NCBI RefSeq assembly: GCF_027579695.1
Contig: NC_083570.1
Coordinates: 8,914,793-8,978,792 of the forward strand
Source: Neoarius graeffei
Taxonomy: Eukaryota > Chordata > Actinopteri > Siluriformes > Ariidae
Length of the DNA: 64,000 bases
Direction: 5' to 3'
The first letter of the stretch is position 1, and each line of letters starts with the position of its first letter. The notes below the pieces were generated by a model. It was not told where the DNA came from. It searched no databases and saw nothing but the letters and a program-made list of their open reading frames with translations. The position numbers and the translations under genes were made by a program. Positions 22,888 to 33,874 of the stretch are shown here, one piece after another.

Positions 22888-23061
22888 TGAAATGACAAGT
22901 TACTTCCTGGTTCTGTGTGTGAAAGAGAGAGAGAGAGAGAGGAGGAGCACAAACACAGAGAGGTCATGAACGCTCCTCTATTAACCATTTCATCTCCCTT
23001 CAGTGCAGAAATTTAACCCATGTAGCTGGACTGATTAGGATTAATTTCATGAAATACTCAC

Positions 23062-23205
23062 AGAATGGATCTTAATTTTCTGGACTTTTCCACCTACTGA
23101 CACCTCAAGCACAACTTTCAGCCTTGTTGATAAATTACACTTGAACAGCTTTTTCCTCGTGACATCTTTAAACTGATCTTCATCCCTAAAGAATGTTGCA
23201 GCCAT
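23062..23205 (-). other. Candidate 5' exon upstream of gene B
   Basis: ATG at 23205 opens 48 codons (MAATFFRDEDQFKDV through GGKVQKIKIHS) that end exactly at a strong donor, GTGAGTA. A likely acceptor lies four bases before the finTRIM start codon. Joined directly, the frames would not agree, so the exon may be 5' untranslated, or belong to another transcript. It is conserved at 47085-47228 and cut off in A at 3785. No family is recognised. Confidence 0.35.
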
Positions 23206-23238
23206 TTTAAAAGTGAGGAGGACGGAGCTGTCAGGAAG

Positions 23239-23574
23239 TCCTTCCCACGCCTTACAGAACCTGGTATTCCTAGGCAGTCTCCCACTCAAGTACTAACCAG
23301 GCCCAACCTGTATGTGGCGCATCGGGCGGCACCGATCTCCGTTTCCATAGCCCTCGGCCTCTCGCCTATTACATAGCTAGGGTTACAGTGGGGGGCTAGT
23401 CCTCTGGTAACCACGAGAGTTTAACTCCCCATGCACATCTGTATTGCAGCGTGCCTTGCCAGATGGTAGTAGGTACCATTTTTATGATGGTCTTTGGTAT
23501 GACCCAACCGTGAATAGAACTCACGATCTCCCGATCAAGAGACGGACACGCTACCACTAGGCCACTAATCGGTC
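23239..23574 (-). repeat. Composite SINE: tRNA-like head, 5S rRNA-like end
   Basis: On the minus strand it begins with a tRNA-like promoter (GTGGCCTAGTGGTAGCG, then GAGTTCTATTC) and ends with a 5S rRNA-like segment (GGCCTGGTTAGTACTTGAG, GGGAGACTGCCTAGGAATAC). A 13 bp target duplication, agctgtcaggaag, lies at 23226-23238 and 23575-23587. The same insertion with the same duplication is present at 47262-47597, so it predates the duplication. Confidence 0.75.
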
Positions 23575-23587
23575 AGCTGTCAGGAAG

Positions 23588-24381
23588 GAAAACCATATTT
23601 TATTGATTTCGCATTGTTTATTACGAAACGAAATCACAAAAGTGGACCTTTTTTTCAACATAATCTCCATTTCACTCAGTATGAGCGCTCCAGGCTTAAC
23701 AAGAGCCTGAACTCTTCATGACCTGCTGTTTGTGGAAACTAATCCACTTTGTGTTGGGTCACATCCCACCACCTCATCACAGATTAGTTTCCTGGAGCAG
23801 CATGCCTCATCCTGTTTTATTCCTTACCTCATGATTTATCAAGAACATTATTCCTGGTCGATGAAGAATTCTTTCGCATGAACAGATTGTTGAGATGGAA
23901 ATGAAGTTGTTAGGTGAATATGTTTGAGATCAGAGATCCTGAGTCACTTCAATCAGTCACTTCAGTGTGTCTTTGAGAAGTAGGAGAACACTGGAGAACC
24001 AGGAGGAAACCCACACTGACACGGGTCATTTTACCTTTGGGTCATTTTAACATTGTTAACAGACTGAAATGAATCTCCTGAAAGGCAGAAGAAAGAAATC
24101 TGCTAGTAGTGTTAACACAAGACTTTATCTAATCCCAGTCAGTGCAGGGTTCAAACCCCATCCACCAGAAATATCATTAAAATCAAAGGGAAAGGCAGAG
24201 ACGAGGCGAGATCATAAACAGGAGATCTATCCAGAATAAACACGGCTCACAACTGAGGAGATTTACGAACACACTGGAAGGGTTCACAGTAACTTCTCCT
24301 TCTTTCTTGTGTTGAAAGGCAGTCAGCGTCCTTATTGTTGCATTGCTGCCACCTTCTGGATCAATTCCATGCACCATTATA
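23588..24381. other. Non-coding finTRIM flank
   Basis: From 23876 it matches the 3' flank of B (17025-17430) and of F (59345-59760). No gene seen. Confidence 0.65.
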
Positions 24382-26031
24382 CAGTGTCTTGCAAAAGTAT
24401 TCATCCCCCTTGATGTTTGTCCTGTTTTGTCGCATTACAAGCTGGAATTAAAATGGATGTTTTGGAGGGTTAGCACCATTTGATTTACAAACCATGCCGA
24501 CCACTTAAAAGGTGAAAATTGTTGTTTTATTGTGACACAAACAATATTTAAGATAAAAAAGACAGAAATCTGGAGTGTGCATAAGAATTCACCCCCAAAG
24601 TCAATACTTTGTAGAGACACCTTTTGCTGCAATTACAGCTGCAAGTCTCTTGGGGTATGTCTCTATTAGCTTAGCACATCTAGCTCCTGGGATTTTTGCC
24701 CATTCCTCAAGGCAAAACTGCTCCAACTCCTTCAAGCTAGATGGGTTGCATTGGTGTACAGCAATCTTCAAGTTATGCCACAGATTCTCAGTTGGATTGA
24801 GGTCTAGGCTTTGATGAGGCCATTCCAAGATATTTAAATGTTTCCCTTTAAACCACTCCAGTGTAGCTTTAGCAGTATGTTTAGGGTCGTTGTCCTGCTG
24901 GAATGTGAACTTTTGTCTCAGTCTCAAACCTCTGGCTGACTCAAACAGGTTTTCCTCCAGAATTGCCCTGTATTTAGTGCCATCCATCTTTCCTTCAGTC
25001 CTGACCAGCTTTCCTGTCCCTGCAGATGAAAAAGATCCCCACAGCATGATGCTGCCACCACCATGCTTCACTGTAAGAATGGTGTTCTCAGGGTGATGGG
25101 TTTGCACCACACAGGGTGATGGGTTTGTGTTTCCCATGATGGCCAAAAAGATCAATTTTGGTCTCATCTGACCAGAGAATCTTCTTCCATGTGTTTGGGG
25201 AGTCTGCCACATGCTGTTGGGCAAACTCCAAACATGTTTTTTATCATTATTATTATTTTCTGTAAGTAATGGCTTTTTTTTCCTCGCCACTCTTCCATAA
25301 AGCCCCGCCCACTCTGTGAAGTGTACGACTTAAAGTGGTCCTATGGACAGATACTTCCATCTCCGCTGTGGATCTTTGCAGCTCCTTCAGTGTTATCGTT
25401 GGTGTCTTTGTTGCATCTCTGATTAATGCCCTCCTTCCCCGGTCTGTGAGTTTTGGTGGGCAGGGCCTTCTCTTGTCAGGTTTGTAGTGGTGCCATATTC
25501 TTTCCATTTTGCTATAATGAATTTAATGGCACGCCATGGGATATTCAATATTTGGGATATTTTTTATAACCCAACCCTGATCTATACTTCTCCATAACTT
25601 TGTCTCTGACCTGTTTGGAGGCTCCTTGGTTTTCATGTTGTTTGTTTTGTCATGTTACAGAGTCAGGGTCCTTCCAGAATAGGTTGATTTATATAGACAC
25701 CATGTGACAGATCATGTGACACTGTGATTGCACACAGGTGGCTCTTAATCAACTAATTATGTGACTTATGAAGTGAATTGGTTGGACCAGCTCTTATTTA
25801 GGGGTTTCATATGAAAGGGGTGAATACATATGCACACTCCAGATTTCTGGGTTTTTTTCATCTTAATTATTGTATGTGTTACAATAAAACAACAATTTTC
25901 ACCTTTAAAGTGGTCGGCATGTTGTGTAAATCAAATGGTGCTAACCCTCCAAACATCCATTTTAATTCCAGCTTGTAAGGCGACAAAACAGGACAAACAC
26001 CAAGGGGGATGAATACTTTTGCAAGACGCTG
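24382..26031 (-). mobile_element. Tc1/mariner element, full length
   Basis: It has long inverted repeats of about 200 bp (CAGTGTCTTGCAAAAGTATT at the left, its complement at the right) and TA at 24380-24381; the right TA is lost. The minus strand encodes a Tc1 transposase in two overlapping frames. The DNA-binding part is 25507-25253 (PPKLTDRGRRALIRDATKT, VHRTTLSRTLHR). The DDE domain is 25290-24601 with QQDNDPKHTAK and DLNPTENLW. The first catalytic Asp (WSDETKI) is legible only in a shifted frame near 25165, so the gene is broken by at least two frameshifts. It is duplicated at 48405-50057. Confidence 0.9.
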
Positions 26032-26715
26032 TCCAGCAGCTTGCGGACATCCTGACCTCAGTATTAAAAGCTTCTGTCTGAAAATGAGTTCAGCACAGAA
26101 ACTTCATCGCTGGGGGAAACTTTATTCTCCTGTGCTCTTATCTTTTATTCTGCAAAGCTTTGATTGTAATATTTGAATAAAAATCCCAAACTCACAGATA
26201 AACCTGGATTTATAAGGTTCTAAAAAAAAGTAAATTTTATTCAATGAAACACAACATGCATTTAATACAATTCAATACAACCTCTCTGTCTGTCTCTTTC
26301 TCTCTCTCTTTTCTCTCCAAGTCTTCATAATGGATCACCACCAGAACATTAGTGCATCGATGTTAACTGGACTTCCTGCATGTTTGCACCACCTTGATAA
26401 CTGAAGCTTGATTATGCATTTTCTGAATCATTTAATGAAACAATGTCAGCTGTATGTAATTCGGCTAAAAAGGAGCAACAAACAAACAAACGAACAGTGA
26501 CGAGCCATTTGGGAGCTGAACAAGTCGATTCTGACTGTAAATAGATGTTCAGTCCACATTATGTAGAACATTTTGGAATCATTGTTCAATTCACTGCTTA
26601 TTCATGCAGTGTGACATCCTCACGATACACAACAAGATCTGTTTTTTGTCTTGTTAACTTCAAGAGAGAGAAAAAAGGAGGCTGGTGAGGGAACAACTCA
26701 CTTATAGCTGTTATA
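26032..26715. other. Non-coding spacer
   Basis: 26033-26225 matches the flank of B (18062-18255). The rest, with a CT-rich stretch near 26280-26315, is shared only with 50058-50734. Confidence 0.6.
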
Positions 26716-26845
26716 GAGAGCGTGCACGTGACGTCACGAGGTCACGTGATATTTGTTTATCCGCCATTTTGGACGGCAAGGTCGCGCATAGAACTTAGAC
26801 GAACCCGTTCTAATTATCAAGTGTGTGGGAGTAGATCTTTCGAGA

Positions 26846-27023
26846 ATGGTTATATCTTGTTCAGCATTTGGTTCTACCAATAGACAGGGCCAAAAGGAGG
26901 GCCTGTCATTTTATAGATTCCCCGCAGATGAGGAGAGACGCGCAAAATGGGTGTCCGCTGTGCAAAGAGAAAACTGGAACCCCAGTTCTACCAGCCGAAT
27001 TTGTAGTGAACACTTCATATCAG
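26846..27023 (+). pseudogene. THAP-domain exon of ISL2EU transposase
   Basis: MVISCSAFGSTNRQGQK starts a THAP zinc finger: EGLSFYRFPADEERRAKW, then WNPSSTSRICSEHFIS, ending at a donor GTAGGT. THAP domains bind DNA through a C2CH zinc. The second cysteine is serine here (AFGSTN) but is kept in the other copy near 50890 (AFDCTN). Downstream exons are absent. Confidence 0.75.
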
Positions 27024-27380
27024 GTAGGTGTAATCTTCTAATTCAATACTCCTAGTACATCTGTTAAGTTGATTTTCGGATTGAATGATAACTGCATACT
27101 TAGAAACTAGACAGTCTCTAACGTTTAAAATGGCTATGCCTAGCCCTACTACCCTGGCCTAGTCTATGACAATGTTTTATCTTTTTGGCTCATATATGCC
27201 TTTGAAAGGCCAATCCATAGTAGGGATGGCGAAAACTAAAAAAAATCTTGACCGACCACCGAGCCTCATTAGCCGGTTAAAGTAGGTTAACCTTTGAGTT
27301 TAAACAGGGATGCAAACGGCGGATGCGCCTTTTGCACGGCTGAATCGCGCAGATCCGATTTGGGGGGGGGGGGCGTTGGA

Positions 27381-27749
27381 GTCTCATCTCATCTCATTAT
27401 CTCTAGCCACTTTATCCTTCTACAGGGTCGCAGGCAAGCTGGAGCTGACTACGGGCGAAAGGCGGGGTACACCCTGGACAAGTCGCCAGGTCATCACAGG
27501 GCTGACACATAGACACAGACAACCATTCACACTCACATTCACACCTACGGTCAATTTAGAGTCACCAGTTAACCTAACCTGCATGTCTTTGGACTGTGGG
27601 GGAAACCGGAGCACCCGGAGGAAACCCACGCGGACACGGGGAGAACATGCAAACTCCACACAGAAAGGCCCTCGCCGGACCCGGGGTTCGAACCCAGGAC
27701 CTTCTTGCTGTGAGGCGACAGCGCTAACCACTACACCACCGTGCCGCCA
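27381..27749 (-). repeat. Mermaid-like SINE inside the ISL2EU element
   Basis: Full-length, reverse orientation. A 13 bp target duplication, ggggcgttggagt, flanks it. The matching site at about 51160 is empty, so this insertion followed the segmental duplication. Confidence 0.92.
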
Positions 27750-28049
27750 GGGGCGTTGGAGTGTCTGAATAATTTCATCAAAGTAAATTATGTATTAAAA
27801 TTACTAAATGAGCAAATGCTGTTACAGTCCATGAAACATAGGAAGTATTAGTAATGAGAAGAAGGCAGTTGGTTAGAAAGCTGCGCACATTTGCACAGCT
27901 TCCGCGCAGGCGTGCGCAACTGTTTTTCAGACAAAAACATACATATTTACAACCCTGTCATTATCTGGAACTGAGTTTAGATTACGAACATTCTTAAGAT
28001 AAAACGTCCTGCATAGTCTCTTTATGATAAACATCTTAATGCCACTTAC

Positions 28050-28426
28050 CCGTGAGGTTATCAAGTAGACTTCTTTCTTCGGAACCTTCCAGAGGTATAG
28101 TTGGGATACCCATCCCGCAACAAAATATTTATAAGCTTCCAGGCTCTTGTAAGCTTTGAGGGCTTTGCCAGTGTAACATGATTAATGAGAAAATTGTAAA
28201 TGTCATGGTAGGCCAGATCGGGCAAATCGCCGGCACCGCAGCTCCGAATTTCCCTGAACAAGGATTGCGGCAAGTTGTACGGATCTGCAATCCCCAACCT
28301 GGAACACTTTTCCACGTAACGCTGCCTCACGTCACCTTCAAGATGCTGAACAAACTTAGACAAGTAATCGCGCGATGTAGATGGGGTATTTTCCGAATTT
28401 TCTTGGGGATTACTCCCTGGATCCAT
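28050..28426 (-). pseudogene. N-terminal exon of ISL2EU second (YqaJ-type) protein
   Basis: From MDPGSNPQENSENTPS the frame gives RDYLSKFVQHLEGDVRQ, RYVEKCSRLGIADPYNLP and DLPDLAYHDIYNFL. After a -1 shift it reads CYTGKALKAYKSLEAYKYF and GWVSQLYLWKVPKKEV, up to a donor GTAAGT. These are the conserved N-terminal motifs of fish proteins that carry SWIM-type and YqaJ domains (from memory). The same shift is in the other copy, 51460-51836, so it predates the duplication. Confidence 0.6.
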
Positions 28427-28611
28427 TACGCTCGCGCAAGGTAAACTATCGTGATGCCGTCCAATGTGGCGGAGTACACACGTGCGGGTCACGTGACTGC
28501 ACATCCTCTATAACGATAGTGACGACAGGCTCTAACTCGTTTCATGGACGTTCCACAACATTAAATGTAGATATAAATGGATAAAGAGTATGATGTGTCA
28601 TTTTGTACACT

Positions 28612-29300
28612 GAAAAATACAACGGCAATTCCAAAAAAGTTGGGACGCTGTGTAAACTGGAAATAAAAAGAGAATGCGATAATTTGCAAATCATGGAAAC
28701 CGACATTTCATTGAAAATAGTACAAAGACAACATTTCAAATGTTGAAACTGAGAAATTTTTATTGTTTTTTGAAAAATATACACTCATTTTGAATTTGAT
28801 GTCAGCAAAATGGTTCAAGAAAGTTCAAGAAAGAACGGGGTGTGTTTACTACTGTGTTGCATCACCTCTACTTTTAACAATTCTCTGTTAACATTTGGGA
28901 ACTGAGGAGACCAATTGCTGTAGTTTTGAAAGAGAAATGTTGTCCCATTCTTGCCTGATATACACTTTAAGCTGCTCAAAAGTTTGCGCTCTCCTTTGTC
29001 ATATTTTGTGCTTCATAATGCACCAAATGTTTTCAATGGGAGACAGGTCTGGACTGCAGCAGGTCAGTTCAGCACCCAGACACTTTTACTACAGAGCCAT
29101 GCAGTTTTAATATGCGCAGAAAGCGGTTTGGCGTTGTCTCGCTGAAAGAAGGAAGGCCTTCCCTGAAAAAGATTTTGTCTGGATGGCAGCATATTGCTCT
29201 GAAACGTGTTTATAGAGGAGCTTTCGCATGGGCCGAAAATCTGGAAACCCATTGAGTTGATTTTTCATGGACACACAGGGATCCCAGCCGTGTTCGTCCA
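28612..29300 (-). mobile_element. Degenerate Tc1/mariner-like element
   Basis: The minus strand, read across stops, encodes FFQRDNAKPLSAHIKTAWL and, after the break, SPDLSPIENIWCIMKHKI, QTFEQLKVYIRQEWDNI and LQQLVSSVP, the last two-thirds of a Tc1-type DDE domain. The left end (caattccaaaaaagttggga) is a very common teleost repeat. The 5' part of the gene is missing at the duplication edge. Copy 2 is 52021-52701. Confidence 0.65.
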
Positions 29301-29538
29301 AAATAAGTAAACAACTTGTATATATGTGCAAATGCAATGAAGGAACAGTAATGGTATGAGTGTCAAATTAATGAAAATTATTTAACATGAGAACAAACGA
29401 AGAATACATTTTAACATTTTGAGTCATATGATTAGCATTGTAGTGCTGCCTGTTTTTAGTCTACAATGCTCGTTGTCAAATCTCACATCAGTCAATATAA
29501 ATCTTTTTTTTTGTTATAAAATCAGTAAAAATAACAAA
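29301..29538. other. Spacer at the block edge
   Basis: About 70 bases (29330-29400) match 56891-56960. Nothing coding. Confidence 0.6.
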
Positions 29539-30497
29539 CAGTGGTGCTTGAAAGTTTGTGTACCCTTTAGAATTTTCTATATTTCTGCATAAATATGACT
29601 GAAAACATCATCAGAGTTTCACACAAGTCCTAAAAGTAGATAAAGAGAACCCAGTCAAACAATGAGGTAAAAATATTATACTTGGTCATTTATTTATTGA
29701 GGAAAATGATCCAATATTACATATCTGTGAGTGGCAAAAGTATGTGAACCTTTGCTTTCAGTATCTGGTGTGACCCCCTTGTGCAGCAATAACTGCAACT
29801 AAACGTTTCCGATAACTGTTGATCAGTCCTGCACACCGGCTTGGAGGAATTTTAGCCCGTTCCTCCGTACAGAACAGCTTCAACTCTGGGATGTTGGTGG
29901 GTTTCCTCACATGAACTGCTCGCTTCAGGTCCTTCCACAATATTTTGATTGGATTAAGGTCAGGACTTTGACTTGGCCATTCCAAAACATTAACTTTATT
30001 CTTCTTTAACCATTCTTTGGTAGAACGACTTATGTGCTTAGGGTCGTTGTCTTGCTGCATGACCCACCTTCTTTTGAGATTCAGTTCATGGACAGATATC
30101 CTGACATTTTCCTTTAGAATTCGCTGGTATAATTCAGAATTCATTGTTCCATCAATGATGGCAAGCCGTCCTGGCCCAGATGCAGCAAAACAGCCCCAAA
30201 TCATGATAATTCTACGACCATGTTTCACAGATGGGATAAGGTTCTTATGCTGGAATTCAGTGTTTTCCTTTCTGCAAACATAACGCTTCTCATTTAAACC
30301 AAAAAGTTCTATTTTGGTCTCATCTGTCCACAAAACATATTTCCAATAGCCTTCTGGCTTGTCCACGTGATCTTTAGCAAACTGCAGACGAGCAGCAATG
30401 TTCTTTTTGGAGAGCAGTGACTTTCTCCTTGCAACCTTGCCATGCACACCATTGTTGTTCAGTGTTCTCCTGATGGTGGACTCATGAACATGTAGGT
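29539..30497 (-). mobile_element. Tc1 element, 5'-truncated, catalytic Glu replaced
   Basis: The inverted repeat begins CAGTGGTGCTTGAAAG at 29539. The transposase frame 30447-29758 is unbroken: YVLWTDETKIELFG holds the first Asp and WVMQQDNDPKHISR the second. The third position reads SPDLNPIKILW, where family members have NPIENLW, so the DD34E glutamate is lysine and the enzyme should be dead. The DNA-binding half and the far repeat are lost at about 30497. Confidence 0.85.
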
Positions 30498-30934
30498 GTA
30501 TTATGTTTATGTGTATGTAGATTGGTGTTAAGTGATCAATCTTTAATAATTAAATTGAATCAATCCCATTGAATCATTTAATTTGAATCATTTGAATTGA
30601 ATCATACCATTGAAACAGTCTCATTGAATCAGTCTCATTGAATTGTTTAAATTGAATCATTTAAATTGAATCATTTAAATTGAATTATTTAAATTGAATC
30701 ATTTAGTGAATCATTTAGTGAATCATACCATTATCGGGTATATTCAGAATTATTATGGTCACTTACCAAGCTGCAGCTAATAGTATTCATATACACCTTA
30801 AGAGTTCTTTTGAGATATGGGCGACTTCAAGAAGTATCGGAACAGCAGACAAACACACACAGTTTCAATAATAATGGAATTTATTATAACAAAGATAAAA
30901 ATTGAATAGTAGCAGATGAAATCTTCTGTAAACA

Positions 30935-30965
<31 letters not shown>

Positions 30966-31464
30966 CAAAAGATTAGCTTTGTAGGCTAATTAGACAAAGG
31001 AAGGCTAGCTAGCATGTGTTTGTGTGTAAACAAATGATTGGCTTTCTCAGATATCAATGCGCTGCCGAAGCGCGCAGAAGGTGTTAGTACGCCTGTCATT
31101 ATAGTGCGGACTTTCCATAGCATAGAAAATCGCTACATTTCAATTTGTGTAACTGAACTTGTTTCATATCACTGGTCATATAAACCTATCTAAACAGGAA
31201 AAATGTGGAAGAGTTTGGTCGCATCTAACTACAGCCCCAAAAAATACCGTTGGCTATACTGAGCCTAGCTACATTGCTAACAGGAGTGACAGCGCGTCTG
31301 ACTGCGTCTGACTGACTGGGAGGTCGCGCAAAGCTCGGATAGGTACGGAGCAGCTCGTCTCAATTCAGATAAGAGCATATTTCATTATGGAAATACGGTG
31401 GACTGTTCCTTTAAGGCAAGACGTCCATATTTCTGAAGCTCAGTCTGCTCAGTCCTTTCCAAAG
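30498..31464. other. Repeat-derived non-coding stretch
   Basis: 30530-30730 is a run of 14-base units (attgaatcatttaa and variants). 30514-30930 resembles the start of the insertion at 12699-13060, including its 14-base repeat. A (GT)n run lies at 30936-30961. No exon of the downstream ciliary gene was found here. Confidence 0.55.
30530..30730. repeat. 14-bp tandem repeat
   Basis: Imperfect units of the type tttaaattgaatca. A three-unit version (tctcattaaatcag) occurs at 12729-12768. Confidence 0.8.
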
Positions 31465-32444
31465 GCAATCCGAACATCGGCATCCTGAAGCACAGGGAGA
31501 AATATTACAGCTTCAGCTCCAAGCAGGCTGCGTATCAGTTCGCTTCAAACGCAGACGAGTACATCGAACTGATCGCGGAAAGAGCGAAGAGATCTCCGGA
31601 GCTGATCCAGCTGCTCGAGCTTCATCAGCAGTTTGCCAGCATAACTCCGTACTCTCAGGTATCATGGACGTGTGACTTACTTGTGTCTTCTCCTTCGCAT
31701 CCTTGACCTACTCGCTGATCTCCAACACAAACTCCATTCTCCAGGAACACTCTTAGCCTACAAATATGGCTGATCCAGCACCTACATACTGATCCAACAC
31801 AATCAGTCGCTGCGAATGAAGACTCCACACACACTCTGCACATTAAAACTGCTCAACTGCAATCCCATCCTTGTCCATCTCATCTGTGAGCCTGAGAGTA
31901 ACAGGAAAATAATCAACAACAATGCGGTGAGCCAGTGCAAAGCAGCGTTTCTTAGAAAGTTTGTCTTCACAGATGCAGTCAGGTGAGAAATTGTTGGTGA
32001 AACCCATCAGCAAAAGTGAAAGCAGTACACAGACGGACACACACCTGCTGGAGAGCAACATCGTCAGATCTTACGAGTGGAACGAGTGGGAGCTGAGACG
32101 GAAAGGCATCAAACTGGTAAGCAGCTCCACCTGAAATACACTGGCATGATTAGATTACGCTCAAGCTGTCCGAAAAGCCCTGAAATAAGTTTAACACGTT
32201 ATTTTGTTGAATGCACTCCAAGGCGAACCTGCGCCATAAGGTAACCCACTCAACGCAGACTGACCTGAGCCACATGAGGAGACACAACACCACGCAGACG
32301 TTCCTTCCAAAAGAAGCCGCCTGCCAGACGAAGAGAGACGGACAGAGTAACGTACCGAGACCTCAAGTCTACCTGGCTGGGCTGAGAGGAGGACCAACCA
32401 CTCCCATGACCAAACTCGATTTAACTCCAGATGTGCATGAATAG
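31465..32444 (+). pseudogene. cfap206: Last three coding exons of a cfap206-like ciliary gene
   Basis: Exons 31465-31658, 31973-32116 and 32223-32444 have AG/GT borders and compatible phases. They encode GNPNIGILKHREKYYSFSS, PELIQLLELHQQFASITPY, then SYEWNEWELRRKGIKL, then ANLRHKVTHSTQTDLSHMRR, KEAACQTKRD and NVPRPQVYLAGLRGG to a TAG. From memory this is the conserved C-terminus of CFAP206 (C6orf165), an axonemal protein tied to radial spoke 2 and cilia or sperm motility. The reading is clean, so it is either recently stranded or the tail of a gene with very distant exons. No upstream exon is visible between the window start and 31464, and transposons precede it, so a truncated copy is favoured. 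Confidence 0.7.
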
Positions 32445-33400
32445 TTAATTTGTTCGTTTGTTTGTTAGTTAGACCTAGTATTGAATGTTTGTATTGAATT
32501 GTTGCATTCTGGTTTCTGATTGGCCAGAAAATACTGATTAATTTTCTCTGAAAGTTTTGCAGGCGTATATTAATGCACTCGTTCGAATTTATGGTTTTCA
32601 TCGTACCAGCTCGTTCCCAGGGATTTCTACGATGGACGCTAGACATAAACCGATTTTAAAAATCATTTATACGGTGATGTTTTCGTAACTGAAGGGAGAT
32701 GTTCATTTAGCATTTCTGGAAGGAGTCTCCAGTGTAACAGTCAGAGGTAAAGTTTTGTGACACCTTCAGGACAGAGGAGTTTATGCTTCGCAGTTTCTTG
32801 GTTACAATATGATTTTTTTTTGTCTTATTAACTTTAAGAGAAGGATAATAGGCAGGCTGGTGAGGGAACGACTGTTAATGTAACTATAAATGGATAAAAA
32901 AAAACTATGATGTGAAATTTGTAATTGTTGGCAAAATGCTGTGGTACAAGAGGAATTGTGGGAGATGCTACTTTGGTACCGAATATCAGTCAAAGCAGCG
33001 CGCACACAATTATGAAAATGATCTTATTGGCTCTAATAATATTAAATATTATTATACATACAGGAGACTTTTTCAATGGAATAAAAATGTGTTCTATTCC
33101 CTTCTAGTGGGTTTCATTCATTCGGTTTGGTAGCATGCAATATTGTTAGCGTATCGCTTATCCTACGTGTATTACGTCAGTCTACCCACTAGAGAATGAG
33201 CGTTGAATATTATTTACGATATTGCATGGTTGTCAAGGCAACATTACGTCACATGTCGTAGACGTAAAACTTCCGCGTGAGTGAGCGAGCAACTGTGACA
33301 ATTTGTGAACAAACATAACTTCTACGATTGCTTCGTTAAATACAGAAGATTTTGAGAGAATTTTGAAAGAGAAAGACGCGTTGAACACTCGGAAGGAATG

Positions 33401-33434
<34 letters not shown>

Positions 33435-33873
33435 TTGACTGGCTTTTTTTGTGGTCTATCAGATATATTCCATTCAGCTACTCGTCTTTGACTCATTCAT
33501 TATCATGCTAGCTGAATGGAATATATGTGATATACCACTCAACGCCAGACAATATTTATTTAATTATCCTGAGGAATAACACAGCAGACTGTGAGGTTAC
33601 ACAAAAATAATCCACGCCAGCATGGATTTACCACTTTACCATCTTTGATTTATTAAAAAGTAGCAGGTGTATAAAATGAGATTGAAGCTTCTGCACACAC
33701 ACACACACACACACACACTGTCACACAGCCACACCCCTTTGACAGTCTGCACTCCTACTCTTTTTAAAGCCCCACCCACTCTGGCTCTGTGATATCGTAT
33801 CTCACAGTGCAGCAGGACGCTCATTTCAAAGCACGCAATTCCGATCTCTACTGTATGTGTCGCTCTCTGGAAA
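32445..33873. other. Non-coding spacer upstream of gene D
   Basis: 32810-32925 resembles the sequences flanking the ISL2EU element (26633-26700 joined to 28565-28600). Also holds an (ATA)n run at 33401-33434, a foldback at 33435-33553 and a (CA)n run at 33692-33718. Confidence 0.55.
33435..33553. repeat. Foldback repeat / MITE
   Basis: The arms aatattgactggc...attccattcagct and agctgaatggaat...gccagacaatatt are inverted copies around a 25-base loop. The (ATA)n run adjoins it. Confidence 0.65.
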
Positions 33874-33874
33874 A

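Larger units (their letters stand above)
26716..28508. mobile_element. ISL2EU-type DNA transposon, copy 1
   Basis: Inverted ends GAGAGCGTGCA and GAGGATGTGCA (reverse) are flanked by TA (26714-26715, 28509-28510). Subterminal regions share GGTCACGTGA and CCATTTTGGACGGCA. Two convergent genes start near the ends: a THAP-domain exon on the plus strand and a second protein on the minus strand. ISL2EU elements are known to encode a THAP transposase and a YqaJ-nuclease protein. The catalytic parts of both are missing, so this is an internally deleted copy, with a SINE at 27381. Confidence 0.65.
8136..29300. repeat. Tandem segmental duplication, copy 1
   Basis: Matches 34725-52701 in the same orientation, through finTRIM exons, two LINE remains, the convergent minus-strand finTRIM, a tRNA/5S SINE, a Tc1, an ISL2EU element and a Tc1/mariner remnant. 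Differences are discrete insertions and deletions: the 2.9 kb insert at 12699, the SINE at 27381, and the larger LINE and 1.74 kb finTRIM flank losses. Confidence 0.85.

Noticed and set aside
23261-23320. A 5S rRNA gene
   Set aside because: Only about half of 5S is present, diverged, and lies inside a SINE with target duplications.
24575-25096. Plus-strand frames overlapping the Tc1 transposase, and their copies at 48598-49119
   Set aside because: Antisense shadows of the transposase; no motif of their own.
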